Made by a program: the position numbers and the translations under genes
Source: JADCRZ01 sp041751095
GTDB lineage: Bacteria; Bacteroidota; Bacteroidia; Chitinophagales; Chitinophagaceae
NCBI GenBank assembly: GCA_041751095.1
Contig: JBGSYC010000181.1
Location: forward strand, 1-64,000
Reading direction: 5' to 3'
Length of the DNA: 64,000 nt
Shown: positions 17,849-26,470 of the stretch, piece after piece
How the letters are laid out: each line of letters starts with the position of its first letter
Numbering within the stretch: the first letter of the stretch is position 1
The notes under the pieces: model-generated
What the model saw: the letters and a program-made list of their open reading frames with translations, nothing else
Told to the model about the DNA's origin: nothing
Database searches by the model: none

Positions 17849-18126
17849 CCGCTTTTATATTTTAATGTAGCGATCTTTCGGGCGAAAATGAAAGATCACT
17901 GAAACTTTTGAAGGCTGTGATTGGTGATTAATCTGACTACGTTATCTTACCAGATGTTTGAATCCCCGATTCACCAATGACTCTGTGGTTCCCCTTTCCT
18001 GTATCCCGTGATGGCCTTTCCCCTGTTCCGGAAACATTCACTGATTTGTAAACCTGTCAGGCAACCATACGATGTATTATCCCGTATTAGCCGGAGTATT
18101 CGTATTACTAAACAAAACAAATTATT

Positions 18127-18603
18127 ATGGAAATCTTCAGGTTTTTTCTCCTATCCGCAGCGATCGGCTCTACACTCTCAATCGCTTCCTGCAGCAAAGA
18201 TGATGACGGCGGCAAGACAAACACCAACGAGCTAACATCTAAAAATTTAGCCATTAATACGTTACAGGAAGTTCCTATGCCGACCGGCAGTTCTGCTACC
18301 GGGACAATGGAGGTAACCTATAATAAAACCACTAAGATGCTTTCTTATAATCTTACATGGGCAGGGTTGTCTGATTCAATTACAGCCTCTCATATTCACG
18401 GCACAGCTCCCAGGGGTATTGCTGCCCCCGTAAAAATACCTTTTACCTTACCGAGAGGTTCACTCTCAGGTAGCTACTCGGGAACCACAATGGTGGATGG
18501 TGTCCTTATAAAAGAAGATAGCCTCATCAATGGATTTTATTACGTTAACATTCATACGAAAAAAAATCCTGCCGGTGAAATCAGAGGCCAGATAACATTC
18601 TGA
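18127..18603 (+). CDS. CHRD-domain lipoprotein (copy 1)
   Basis: This 158-residue exported protein has a signal peptide ending in SIASCSKDD, whose Cys would be lipidated. A CHRD domain fills about residues 38-158: LAINTLQEVPMPTGSSATG, LTWAGLSDSITASHIHG, and the C-terminal FYYVNIHTKKNPAGEIRGQI. CHRD domains are a beta-sandwich named after chordin; their function in bacteria is unknown, although the conserved His (SHIHG, NIHT) suggest metal binding. A very similar gene follows at 18839, which points to tandem duplication. Confidence 0.87.
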   Translation: MEIFRFFLLSAAIGSTLSIASCSKDDDGGKTNTNELTSKNLAINTLQEVPMPTGSSATGTMEVTYNKTTKMLSYNLTWAGLSDSITASHIHGTAPRGIAAPVKIPFTLPRGSLSGSYSGTTMVDGVLIKEDSLINGFYYVNIHTKKNPAGEIRGQITF

Positions 18604-18741
18604 TACGCCGCCGAATACTACGATAATGCAAAAGTCAGGTCTTACCCGGCTTTTGCTTGTTCATACGGGCAGGCCGCTCAAGTATTAGCAGTTTACGTAT
18701 TTGTAGTTACTTTCAAACCTGACTGTTACCATTTAAAATTT

Positions 18742-18770
18742 TTTGAAACAGTAAAGTTTGTATATATTCG
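18742..18770 (+). promoter_or_regulatory. candidate Bacteroidota promoter for CHRD copy 2
   Basis: TTTG at 18742-18745 and TATATTCG at 18763-18770 are 17 bases apart and match the TTTG / TAnnTTTG pattern with one change. They precede the ATG at 18839 by about 70 bases, in the spacer between the two CHRD genes. This suggests copy 2 has its own promoter. Confidence 0.4.
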
Positions 18771-18838
18771 AAATAGATTCTATATCCTGCGTTTTATCCT
18801 TCAGTTACCAGTATTTCCTCACCTTAAATATATGTTAT

Positions 18839-19309
18839 ATGACAAAGTTTAAACTCTTGTTTATTTTACTATCCGTGGGTTCATTGGTGCCGTTATCGTC
18901 CTGCAATAAAGATTGTGCCGAAGATAAAGACGTAATTTCCAAGAAGGGCCTAGCCCTGAGCGGGCTCCAGGAAGTGCCGCCAGTTATGACGCCGGCAATG
19001 GGCAAGATGGATGTTTCTTACGATAAAAAAACCCGCCTGCTAAAGTATGATATAAGCTGGTCTGAACTCACCGGAAATCCCGTCGGATCGCACATCCATG
19101 GTACTGCAAGGCGGGGTGTAAATGCACCTGTAAAGCACGATTTTACCAGTGCAATCCCTAAAGTACCAACAGGAATTTATTCCGGATCCGCTTTAGTTGA
19201 TGGCGTTGCCATTAAAGAAGACAGCTTACTTGCAGGTTTTTATTACCTGAATATACACACTGCAAAATATCCTGGTGGGGAAATAAGAGGCCAGATTGAA
19301 TTTAAATAA
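18839..19309 (+). CDS. CHRD-domain lipoprotein (copy 2)
   Basis: This 156-residue lipoprotein starts at the ATG at 18839 and has the lipobox region VPLSSCNKDC. The CHRD domain shares with copy 1 the segments LSGLQEVPPV, GSHIHGTARRGVNAPVK, GVAIKEDSLLAGFYYLNIHT and PGGEIRGQIEF. An in-frame upstream extension to 18758 would hide the signal peptide and is rejected. The two copies clearly come from duplication, yet their spacer holds a separate promoter-like sequence, so they may be expressed differently. The role is unknown. Confidence 0.87.
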   Translation: MTKFKLLFILLSVGSLVPLSSCNKDCAEDKDVISKKGLALSGLQEVPPVMTPAMGKMDVSYDKKTRLLKYDISWSELTGNPVGSHIHGTARRGVNAPVKHDFTSAIPKVPTGIYSGSALVDGVAIKEDSLLAGFYYLNIHTAKYPGGEIRGQIEFK

Positions 19310-19324
19310 GAGCAAAATATACAG

Positions 19325-19360
19325 CCAGAGCCGGTGGATCGCAAGTTGCGCCGCCTCTGG
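19325..19360 (+). terminator. candidate hairpin between CHRD copy 2 and glycerate kinase
   Basis: CCAGAG (19325-19330) pairs with CTCTGG (19355-19360), extended by a GCC/GGC-rich inner part. It lies between convergent genes ending at 19309 and 19390. The following TTGTTC is only weakly T-rich, so terminator function is a guess. Confidence 0.35.
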
Positions 19361-19389
19361 TTGTTCAATACGCAAGCTACGAGCGGCGT

Positions 19390-20532
19390 TCAGTACATTT
19401 TCGATACCGCTAAAAGATTTCCGGCCATACAGGAAGTCCTGATGATGTTTTCCGAAGCAACCGCAATAGCTGTCGCCAGCTCAGACGGTTCATTGCCGAT
19501 AGGGATCAGCACATTAAAATATTTTCCGAGGTTGTCATTGTTCTTCAATGGTACCCTTCCGGCTATACCGATTACCGGAATACCTTTTTGGCGGGCCTTA
19601 TTTGCAACCCCATACGGCCCCTTTCCCTGCAGCGTTTGCTCATCGATGCTTCCTTCTCCGGTAATCAACAACTGGCACTTATCAAGGGCTGAATCAAAGC
19701 CTGTCAGCTCAAGAAAGTGATCTATCCCGTTGACAAGCTTAGCGCCGAGGAATGCATATAAACCGGCAGCGGCTCCGCCTGCGGTACCTCCATATTTGAT
19801 TTCAGACATATCCTTTCCCGTTTGCCGAAAGGCAACCATTGTTAATGTTGAAAGCGTTGTGTCAAGGCTCTGAACGTCTGTTCCTGAAGCACCTTTCTGG
19901 GGGCCGAATATCGCAGCCGCACCCTGAGGGCCTAAAAGCATGTTTTCAACATCACAAAGAACAATCACTTCGCATTTGAGTATCCTGTAGTCGAGGCAAC
20001 TCACATCAACAGATGCAAGTTCGGTGAGGCTATGGGGCCTGCCTGATAATGCATTGCCATTTACATCTAAAAACCGCATACCGAGGGCATGCAATATTCC
20101 ACAACCCCCATCTACAGTGGCAGACCCTCCCATGCCAATAATAATTTTTTCTGCTCCCTTATCCAGTGCAATTTTAATTTGTTCACCAGTGCCCGCCGAC
20201 CATGCCTGCAAAGGATTCAATTCATGTGGTTTCAGTAAGCGCAAACCCGATGCATGCGCCATCTCAATAACCGCGGTTTTGCCGTTATCAATCAAACCAA
20301 AAGGTGCGTTTATCTTTCTACCCAAAGGATCAGAAACATCGGCATGGATAAAAACACCACTGCATTTTTTTACGATCAAATCACCCGTGCCATCTCCTCC
20401 GTCACCTATCGGAAAACATTCGCAGGTGCAGTCCAGCCTGCTTTGCATCAATCCCTCCCGGATTGCCGCGGCCGTATCTTCTGCATTCAGACTGTTTTTA
20501 AAGGCATTCGGTGAAATTAAAATATGCATCAT
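19390..20532 (-). CDS. glycerate kinase, type I (GlxK/GarK family)
   Basis: The enzyme phosphorylates D-glycerate, giving 2-phosphoglycerate in the type I family. The 380 residues carry the family blocks ISPNAFKNSLNAEDTAAAI, PIGDGGDGTGDL, GMGGSATVDGGCGILHALG, a Gly-rich KYGGTAGGAAAGLYAFLGAK and TGEGSIDEQTLQGKGPYG with IGIAGRV. It is the last gene of the long minus-strand run and follows a tartronate-semialdehyde-reductase-like gene by 72 bases. Together they would turn tartronate semialdehyde into a glycolytic intermediate. Cytoplasmic. Confidence 0.93.
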   Translation of the reverse strand: MMHILISPNAFKNSLNAEDTAAAIREGLMQSRLDCTCECFPIGDGGDGTGDLIVKKCSGVFIHADVSDPLGRKINAPFGLIDNGKTAVIEMAHASGLRLLKPHELNPLQAWSAGTGEQIKIALDKGAEKIIIGMGGSATVDGGCGILHALGMRFLDVNGNALSGRPHSLTELASVDVSCLDYRILKCEVIVLCDVENMLLGPQGAAAIFGPQKGASGTDVQSLDTTLSTLTMVAFRQTGKDMSEIKYGGTAGGAAAGLYAFLGAKLVNGIDHFLELTGFDSALDKCQLLITGEGSIDEQTLQGKGPYGVANKARQKGIPVIGIAGRVPLKNNDNLGKYFNVLIPIGNEPSELATAIAVASENIIRTSCMAGNLLAVSKMY

Positions 20533-20604
20533 TTAATCCTTGATATACAATGAAAGTGTAATGAACGTGATATGCCCGCTCCATTGCCTTTTACCGGAAA
20601 TTTT

Positions 20605-21498
20605 CTATGCTTTGATGTCCATATTCGAGAGCCTTTCAAGAGCAAGGTAAAGCGCCTGGTTACCTGAAGAACCTTTGCCCATAGCCTTCACCGTTAGGTA
20701 CAACTGCTTCACCAATGCAAGTCCGGGTAATGACAAATTCATCATCTCAGCTTCTTCCAAAGCAATTGTCAGGTCCTTTACAAAATTATCTATTGAAAAC
20801 CCCGGTGAAAAATCGCCCTTTACGATCTTTGGTGCAAGCACGTCAAGGCTCCAGCACCCGGCTGCACCTTTACTGACGGATTCCAGCATGGTGTTAAGGT
20901 CAAGCCCTGCCTTCAACCCATAAATAAGACTTTCACAAATGCCGATCAGCGTGCCTGCAATAGTGATCTGGTTACACATTTTTGTGTGCTGTCCGGCTCC
21001 TGCCACTCCCTGGTACACCATATTTTTCCCGAAGGCGCCAAACATCGGAAGCACCCTGTCGACAACTTCTTTTTTGCCTCCCATCATGATGGAAAGCGTT
21101 CCGGCGATCGCCCCTACCTGGCCGCCTGAGACCGGAGCGTCAATGAATTCGCAATTCAACTTACCAGCTTCTTCAGATATCTTTACCGCTAAGCTTGGTT
21201 TGGTGGTTGTCATGTCTATCAATATCGATCCTTCTTTTAATTTCGTGAAAATTCCTTCCGGGCCGAAATAACATTCCTCCACATCTTTGGGAAATCCAAT
21301 AATCGTCACGATCACTTCTGAATTTTCCGCGAGTGCGGCCGGGGTATCGTACCAGGTACAACCGAGGTTAACCAGATCATCGGTTTTACTTTTGGTACGG
21401 TTATGAATATTTACTTTGTATCCTGCTGTTAGCAGGTGTTTTACCATAGGGCTTCCCATCAAACCCGTGCCGATCCATCCGATTACTTTGTCTTTCAT
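20605..21498 (-). CDS. beta-hydroxyacid dehydrogenase, 2-hydroxy-3-oxopropionate (tartronate semialdehyde) reductase-like
   Basis: The 297 residues have an N-terminal NAD(P)-binding fold (IGWIGTGLMGSPMVKHLL), the substrate-loop DAPVSGGQVGAIAGTLSIMM and the catalytic Lys in GAGQHTKMCNQI, followed by a helical C-terminal domain. These define the 3-hydroxyisobutyrate / GarR family. The start at 21498 opens right on the Rossmann strand. Adjacency to glycerate kinase favours reduction of tartronate semialdehyde to D-glycerate over 3-hydroxyisobutyrate oxidation. It follows a hydrolase gene by 50 bases, probably in one operon. Confidence 0.87.
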   Translation of the reverse strand: MKDKVIGWIGTGLMGSPMVKHLLTAGYKVNIHNRTKSKTDDLVNLGCTWYDTPAALAENSEVIVTIIGFPKDVEECYFGPEGIFTKLKEGSILIDMTTTKPSLAVKISEEAGKLNCEFIDAPVSGGQVGAIAGTLSIMMGGKKEVVDRVLPMFGAFGKNMVYQGVAGAGQHTKMCNQITIAGTLIGICESLIYGLKAGLDLNTMLESVSKGAAGCWSLDVLAPKIVKGDFSPGFSIDNFVKDLTIALEEAEMMNLSLPGLALVKQLYLTVKAMGKGSSGNQALYLALERLSNMDIKA

Positions 21499-21548
21499 GA
21501 TTATTCCGTAATTTAATTTTGCATGATTCGATACCATGGTGCTTCTTT

Positions 21549-23705
21549 CTACCGTTTGGCTTCGGATTTAGCCATTGCAACATCCCTGGCTACATCCGGC
21601 GTTAGCCGTTGCCAGTGAAATAAAAGATTCGCGTTTTCTTTCGAGCGTTCACCATTTTGCTCACTGTAGTGCACGAGCGGCATGTCGTTATAGATAGGGC
21701 CGGTAATACCCGCCACAGTTTCCCAGAAGCGCAGTGCATTTTCGAGGTGTTTTACAGCTATTTGCTTATTTACTTCTCCCCCCTTTAAGCGATAGGTTTG
21801 CAACGCTACGGCTCCTTTTATTTTTTCAGCAAGATGCAATCCCAGGTATGCCCAGACCTTTATATCCGCAACCTCGTACAAGAGCGAAATATTACCGGAT
21901 GTTTTAATGTTTTTAACAAGCTCAAGTGCTTTGCTGCAATCCTGTTCAAGCATTTTCGCCAGGATTGGAGGAGTAATTTTGCCTTTTTCGAACGGGCTAT
22001 CCGCCAGGAAAGCTTTTGTATAAGCGGATACTGACAAATAATCCGGATCAGTTGGTGGCTGGTTGATAAGCCTGTTGACTGAAATATACTCCACGCGCTT
22101 CACCGCCGGATCGAGGGCCATAAAGCCTTCGCTGTAGAGCGTAAAGTCCCATGTAAAATCAAACAAAGACGCCAGCCTTAGCGGAGTTTTTCCAGCGAGC
22201 GAAGAAGCCTCTAACAATGGATCACCAGCTTTGCCATAGCGCCTTGTGAATGCTGACCGGAACTGCTGATCAGGGGTTGCAGGATTGTAAAGCAACCTTC
22301 CCCATAGTTTATAAAACAGCCATTGCCGTTCAAATGCATACTTCCAGTTTACCCGACCAGTTAGTTTTGTAAAATAATCCTTTGCGGGAATGTAACATTC
22401 TGATCCTACAAAATATCCGCCCACGTAAGAGGGGGTGTTGGCCGCAATATGCGCCCTGATAAAATCCGGCACGCCCCACCGGAGACAAAAAAAGTCTTCG
22501 TTACGTGCGGTCCATGTGACTTTGTAAGCGGAAGGTTCTGGTTTAAAATAGGTATCGTACAATTTGCCGCCATGAACCTTTACTAATTTTGGCGTAGAAT
22601 GGGCATGCGACCAGTTAAATTTCAGGTCGGCCCAAATGGGGCCTTCGATAAAACCCAGTTTGGCTTCGCTTTCAATTGCTATCCGGGTCAATCTTTCGGC
22701 TTCGATGCTGGTTGAACCACCAGAGCCTACATTCGCAGACAAAGGAATCCGGTGCACAAGCTTTGATTTCCGGTTTGCCAAACCCATTCCGGCTATGATT
22801 GTTTCCTTCAGCCAGTCCTCCCGTTGCTGGGGCGTCATCCCACCCATGAACTCGCCATGCGTTAAACCGAATCCCGAAAGTTCGGGGTACTCTTCCAGTA
22901 CCTGTGCGACACTCTCCCGGGTATAACGCCTGATAATTTCAGTAGTATCACCCTTCCCGAAAAAATGATGCTCCAGGTTGTCCATCGCCACATTGTGTGC
23001 TTTCGCGAAAGCCGGGCTTACAAAAATGTTGAAGGGAAATATATAGGTATCGATCGCGCGTTCCTTGGCCATGCGAAAGATACTATGGAACAACTCCTGC
23101 CACTCCTTCATTTCCTTGTCATTGAAAGGGCTTGCCTCCGGAAAATTTTTAGGCCGGATCATATAAGTATAGGGATGAAGGTTCCATAGGGAAAGGGTAT
23201 TGAAACGGTTTTCTACCATCATATCAAGGAACGCTTTCCAGTAATTCACATCCCGGCAGGTTTCTACATGCAGATCAAGCGCATGGCTATGCCTGTAGGT
23301 ATCCCAGGGAAGATCGAACTTGATGGCCCGGAATGGCACGTGGGGTTTTTCACTGCCAGCTTTAATTTTATTGAGCGGAATGCCGTTACGGATGTCCTCA
23401 GCAAAGGAAAGGCTGCCGTATATCACCCCCCTTTGATCACCACCAGTAATGGTGATCGTTTTCCCTGCCGGTAAAATATCGAAAGCTTCATTTTGCAGAG
23501 CGGCATTTACGACAATCCTGATAACAAAATCGGCCTTTGATTCTTTGACAAGATATTTTTTCTCTGCAAGGGCCCGGCGGATCATCCCTTCTGCATATTC
23601 AGCCTGGGGTGAATTCATTGACTGAAGTATGGAAAAACTTTGAGAAAAAATGCCCGGAATAAATAGGTTTATACAAACTACAAGACAGCAAAGTGATTTT
23701 ATCAT
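21549..23705 (-). CDS. secreted alpha-glucuronidase-like glycoside hydrolase (copy A), unassigned family
   Basis: The 718 residues have a signal peptide (MIKSLCCLVVCINLFIPGIFS). An N-terminal alpha/beta domain like that of GH67/GH20 enzymes (to about 110; TITGGDQRGVIYGSLSFAED) leads into a TIM barrel with FRAIKFDLPWDTYR, NRFNTLSLWNLHPYTYM, FGLTHGEFMGG (candidate catalytic Glu), WTARNEDFFCLRWG and GGYFVGSECY, and a helical C-terminus. The same blocks recur in the 760-residue protein at 29377-31659. GH67-like is the closest recognisable architecture, but I would not assign the substrate. An ATG at 23705 is preferred to a TTG 18 bases upstream. It is likely exported and linked to the SusCD locus. 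Confidence 0.75.
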   Translation of the reverse strand: MIKSLCCLVVCINLFIPGIFSQSFSILQSMNSPQAEYAEGMIRRALAEKKYLVKESKADFVIRIVVNAALQNEAFDILPAGKTITITGGDQRGVIYGSLSFAEDIRNGIPLNKIKAGSEKPHVPFRAIKFDLPWDTYRHSHALDLHVETCRDVNYWKAFLDMMVENRFNTLSLWNLHPYTYMIRPKNFPEASPFNDKEMKEWQELFHSIFRMAKERAIDTYIFPFNIFVSPAFAKAHNVAMDNLEHHFFGKGDTTEIIRRYTRESVAQVLEEYPELSGFGLTHGEFMGGMTPQQREDWLKETIIAGMGLANRKSKLVHRIPLSANVGSGGSTSIEAERLTRIAIESEAKLGFIEGPIWADLKFNWSHAHSTPKLVKVHGGKLYDTYFKPEPSAYKVTWTARNEDFFCLRWGVPDFIRAHIAANTPSYVGGYFVGSECYIPAKDYFTKLTGRVNWKYAFERQWLFYKLWGRLLYNPATPDQQFRSAFTRRYGKAGDPLLEASSLAGKTPLRLASLFDFTWDFTLYSEGFMALDPAVKRVEYISVNRLINQPPTDPDYLSVSAYTKAFLADSPFEKGKITPPILAKMLEQDCSKALELVKNIKTSGNISLLYEVADIKVWAYLGLHLAEKIKGAVALQTYRLKGGEVNKQIAVKHLENALRFWETVAGITGPIYNDMPLVHYSEQNGERSKENANLLFHWQRLTPDVARDVAMAKSEAKR

Positions 23706-23823
23706 TTCACTCAATTTAAACAATCAATATTAATCTTCAAAAGATACCTGTCGGGCAGACCGCGACAACTTCCCTATCGCCATGTTTCGAATGGATTCTT
23801 CGTAGCCGCGTAAACTTTCACGT

Positions 23824-23886
23824 GGCTCCTATGGAGCCGTCTGTTGAGAGGTGTTGTGCTATAAACACGGGGCTCCTATCGGAGCC
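23824..23886. repeat. two GGCTCC...GGAGCC palindromes
   Basis: GGCTCCTATGGAGCC at 23824-23838 and GGCTCCTATCGGAGCC at 23871-23886 are near-identical palindromes in the 210-bp gap between malate synthase and the downstream hydrolase. Each can form a small GC hairpin. Pairs of this kind are dispersed in some Bacteroidota genomes. They could attenuate readthrough between the two transcription units. Confidence 0.6.
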
Positions 23887-23915
23887 ATTATACTTGTAAC
23901 TATCTATGACAATCT

Positions 23916-25817
23916 TTAACCCGCTTTTTTTGCTGCAGATGTAAAATCCAAATTTTCCGTAATCCTCGTTCCTGATTCTTTAAAGCGATCTACATACATG
24001 CTGAGCCTATCCTTCGCCACTTCAGTATCGGTGTTATTCAGGTTAATGTTGAGCAAGTCAATAAACCAGGGAAGCTTTTCCCGGCTGCTGACATAGGTTA
24101 TGGCAATCTCTTTTGAAATGGGCAAGGTGGAAGTTTTTGAAGATTCATACACATCCTTGTTATCCGCTTTTAATAGCTTTTCATATTCTTCATCAAGCAA
24201 TGTATTAAAAAGAGACAAAGTAAAATGATCTCCCGCTTTTGTGCCGGTTTGCTGATCGTCTTCTGTGATCCGGGCTCCTTTGTGTACCCATTCCCATAGT
24301 ATGCTTAGCCTGATCTCCCCTGTTGCCATGTCTTCCATCAGGTACAGAATGTCATCATTGCCAAAAAAGTCGGCCGGTTTAAGCGCAGCCGCCTGCATTC
24401 CCTGTCCGAAGGCATTACCGTATTGTAAGGCAACACTCAGCAGGTTGCGTGCGCCGCGGATAGTAGTGGGGGCAGGTTCAATTAAAATAAGCCCTTCGGC
24501 ATCCTGGGGGGTATACGTCAGCCGTTGGAACTCCCGGCCTGACTGGTTTGGCTGACCCACCTTTTCCCACACGGGCCTCACAATATTTACCATTTTCCAG
24601 TGAGCGACCCATTTTCCGCTGGCGCCTTCACGCTGCTCGCGCTCTGCACCGGCGACGGCTTTTTTCATGCTTGCTGCAACGCCTTCCTCCGAGCCCACCG
24701 GAATATTCGGTTCCATACCGCCCTGCCACAACGCAAAATTTCCATTGATATCAGGCGTATTCACCGCGCATCTCACCCTGTTTTCATAATTACGCATATA
24801 TCCGTACGTCATCGTAATTGCCTCTATATCCGGATTGATAAAATTTTCATCCCATGCCATGGCATCTGACACGCTGTTGATATAATCCCAGCGGCCGGTA
24901 TTGTATCCGACAAAATGTTTTCCTAAAGCAGCACGAATTTCCATAAGTTGGTAAGTTGCTTCAAGTTGTTCAACAAGCACATAAACCTTAACCGTGCCAA
25001 CAGGCAATCCAAGATGGCTTTCCAGCGCCGATATCATAGCATTCCACAGGGCAGCCTCACCAGCCGTCTGGATCTTTGGCAAATACAGAACAATGGACGA
25101 GCCGGCCTTTTGCAATTCGCGGTAGTTGTTTACCACGTATAAACTGATGTCCGCAATGGAGGCAGCCATAGCCACGTCACCCGCATCGAGCATATGCCGG
25201 TCATCGAGGTGAAGGCCACGGGCACGAAATATCTTCGTGGTAAAATCGAGCTGCTGTACCCAGTCAGTAACAACGCTGTAGCCAAAAAAATTCATGGACC
25301 ACCTATTCATTTCTGCGGCGACCACTTCTGCTACCTGCAGAAAAACAGGATCTTTGCTGATCGCCAGCTTCAGGTTCCGCTGGTTGTCGAGCGACATAGT
25401 GGTTACCTGCCCCAAAGCATCCTCGCCATCGAACATCCAGCCATCTGCGCCTGAAAGCATGGCATAAGCAACGTTGCGGATACTGCTTTCCACAGGAGCA
25501 TTTGGTTTTGTTGCCGGGCCGGTTCCCTGGATCCACTGGCGTTGAAGGTCAGCAGGTATTTCAGCGCCTTCAAATTTTCCCTCCCGGGCATCCTTTACTT
25601 TTATATTCGTACGGGGTATTTCACTATCCGGATCCGGGAAGGTGATCCTTCTTTTTTGCTGCTGAAGATCATGCCTTTTTTTTATCCTTGCTGCCATGGC
25701 GTCTTTAACGTCTTTGTTAAAGTGCGCAAGCGCAGAAAGAGCAGAAAGGGCTTCAGGAGTGTAAACATCACTGTAAAGTTCCTGAAGGTTGCCGTAGATT
25801 TTAATGTTGTTGGTCAT
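23916..25817 (-). CDS. malate synthase (AceB-like)
   Basis: The enzyme condenses glyoxylate with acetyl-CoA to give malate. The 633 residues show the family blocks ADGWMFDGEDALGQ, LVEQLEATYQLMEIRAALGK, GYNTGRWDYINSVSDAM and, near the end, YLMEDMATGEIRLSILWEW with the Asp expected to act as general base. The protein is longer than typical AceB by about 100 residues, mainly in the N-terminus and in a Glu/Arg-rich loop (GAEREQREGASGKW). The ATG at 25817 is preferred over a TTG at 25835. It is 65 bases behind lutC, and no isocitrate lyase is near, so the glyoxylate probably comes from another source such as glycolate. Confidence 0.87.
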   Translation of the reverse strand: MTNNIKIYGNLQELYSDVYTPEALSALSALAHFNKDVKDAMAARIKKRHDLQQQKRRITFPDPDSEIPRTNIKVKDAREGKFEGAEIPADLQRQWIQGTGPATKPNAPVESSIRNVAYAMLSGADGWMFDGEDALGQVTTMSLDNQRNLKLAISKDPVFLQVAEVVAAEMNRWSMNFFGYSVVTDWVQQLDFTTKIFRARGLHLDDRHMLDAGDVAMAASIADISLYVVNNYRELQKAGSSIVLYLPKIQTAGEAALWNAMISALESHLGLPVGTVKVYVLVEQLEATYQLMEIRAALGKHFVGYNTGRWDYINSVSDAMAWDENFINPDIEAITMTYGYMRNYENRVRCAVNTPDINGNFALWQGGMEPNIPVGSEEGVAASMKKAVAGAEREQREGASGKWVAHWKMVNIVRPVWEKVGQPNQSGREFQRLTYTPQDAEGLILIEPAPTTIRGARNLLSVALQYGNAFGQGMQAAALKPADFFGNDDILYLMEDMATGEIRLSILWEWVHKGARITEDDQQTGTKAGDHFTLSLFNTLLDEEYEKLLKADNKDVYESSKTSTLPISKEIAITYVSSREKLPWFIDLLNINLNNTDTEVAKDRLSMYVDRFKESGTRITENLDFTSAAKKAG

Positions 25818-25882
25818 GTATTGGTGAAGTTGCAAAATTGTTGGTAAAGCGTATTTAATAATCTGACGCTCTGTGCACAGCT

Positions 25883-26470
25883 TTACGATCTGGTAATAAA
25901 AACAGTCATGGTAATTGGCCCGTGCGCTCCGAGCACCAGGGCCTGTTCTATATCGGCGGTCTTCGACGGGCCTCCAATGAAACCACCAAACCCGTAAACG
26001 CCGGTCCCTATTTCCTCATAAGCCTCATGCATCGTGGGTACAATACCCGCGGCAGAAATAATTACAGCAAGGTGCTGGCAGATGTAAGGTAAAATGCGCT
26101 GACCCATTAATTGTTCCGTTAACCAAACCGCTCCGTTTTCGGCAACTCCAAAATGGGCTTTTATGATTGCCAGCTCAACATCTTCAAATGTATGCAGACC
26201 GGCCGCAGCTGGTATCAATTGAGCAACTTCGCTTAATTCAGGCAACGTGGTAACAAAGCGCCCTGATTTGTCGAAATGTTCGTTGATCAGTACTTTGACT
26301 GCCGCTAAATCATCCACCAGAAACACCGAGCCACCGATAGTCTTAAAAATATCCATGTATCGTTGTACAGCATTTGCGCGGTCACCCCCGAAGATACTCA
26401 TATCGGGTAAAGGAGTTGACCCGGGTTGATTTTTTAAAACTGCTTCCAGAATTATTTCCCTGCTATTCAT
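25883..26470 (-). CDS. lutC: lactate utilisation protein C (LUD domain)
   Basis: The 195-residue LUD-domain (YkgG/LutC) protein contains VFLVDDLAAVKVLI, a GVAENGAVWLTEQ segment and GIVPTMHEAYEEIGTGVYGF followed by IGGPSKTADIEQALVLGAHGP, all typical of LutC. It is a subunit of the cytoplasmic Fe-S complex LutABC, which oxidises L-lactate to pyruvate without a classical flavin lactate dehydrogenase. Its ATG overlaps the lutB stop by eight bases, so translation is coupled. Malate synthase follows in the same direction. Confidence 0.92.
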   Translation of the reverse strand: MNSREIILEAVLKNQPGSTPLPDMSIFGGDRANAVQRYMDIFKTIGGSVFLVDDLAAVKVLINEHFDKSGRFVTTLPELSEVAQLIPAAAGLHTFEDVELAIIKAHFGVAENGAVWLTEQLMGQRILPYICQHLAVIISAAGIVPTMHEAYEEIGTGVYGFGGFIGGPSKTADIEQALVLGAHGPITMTVFITRS

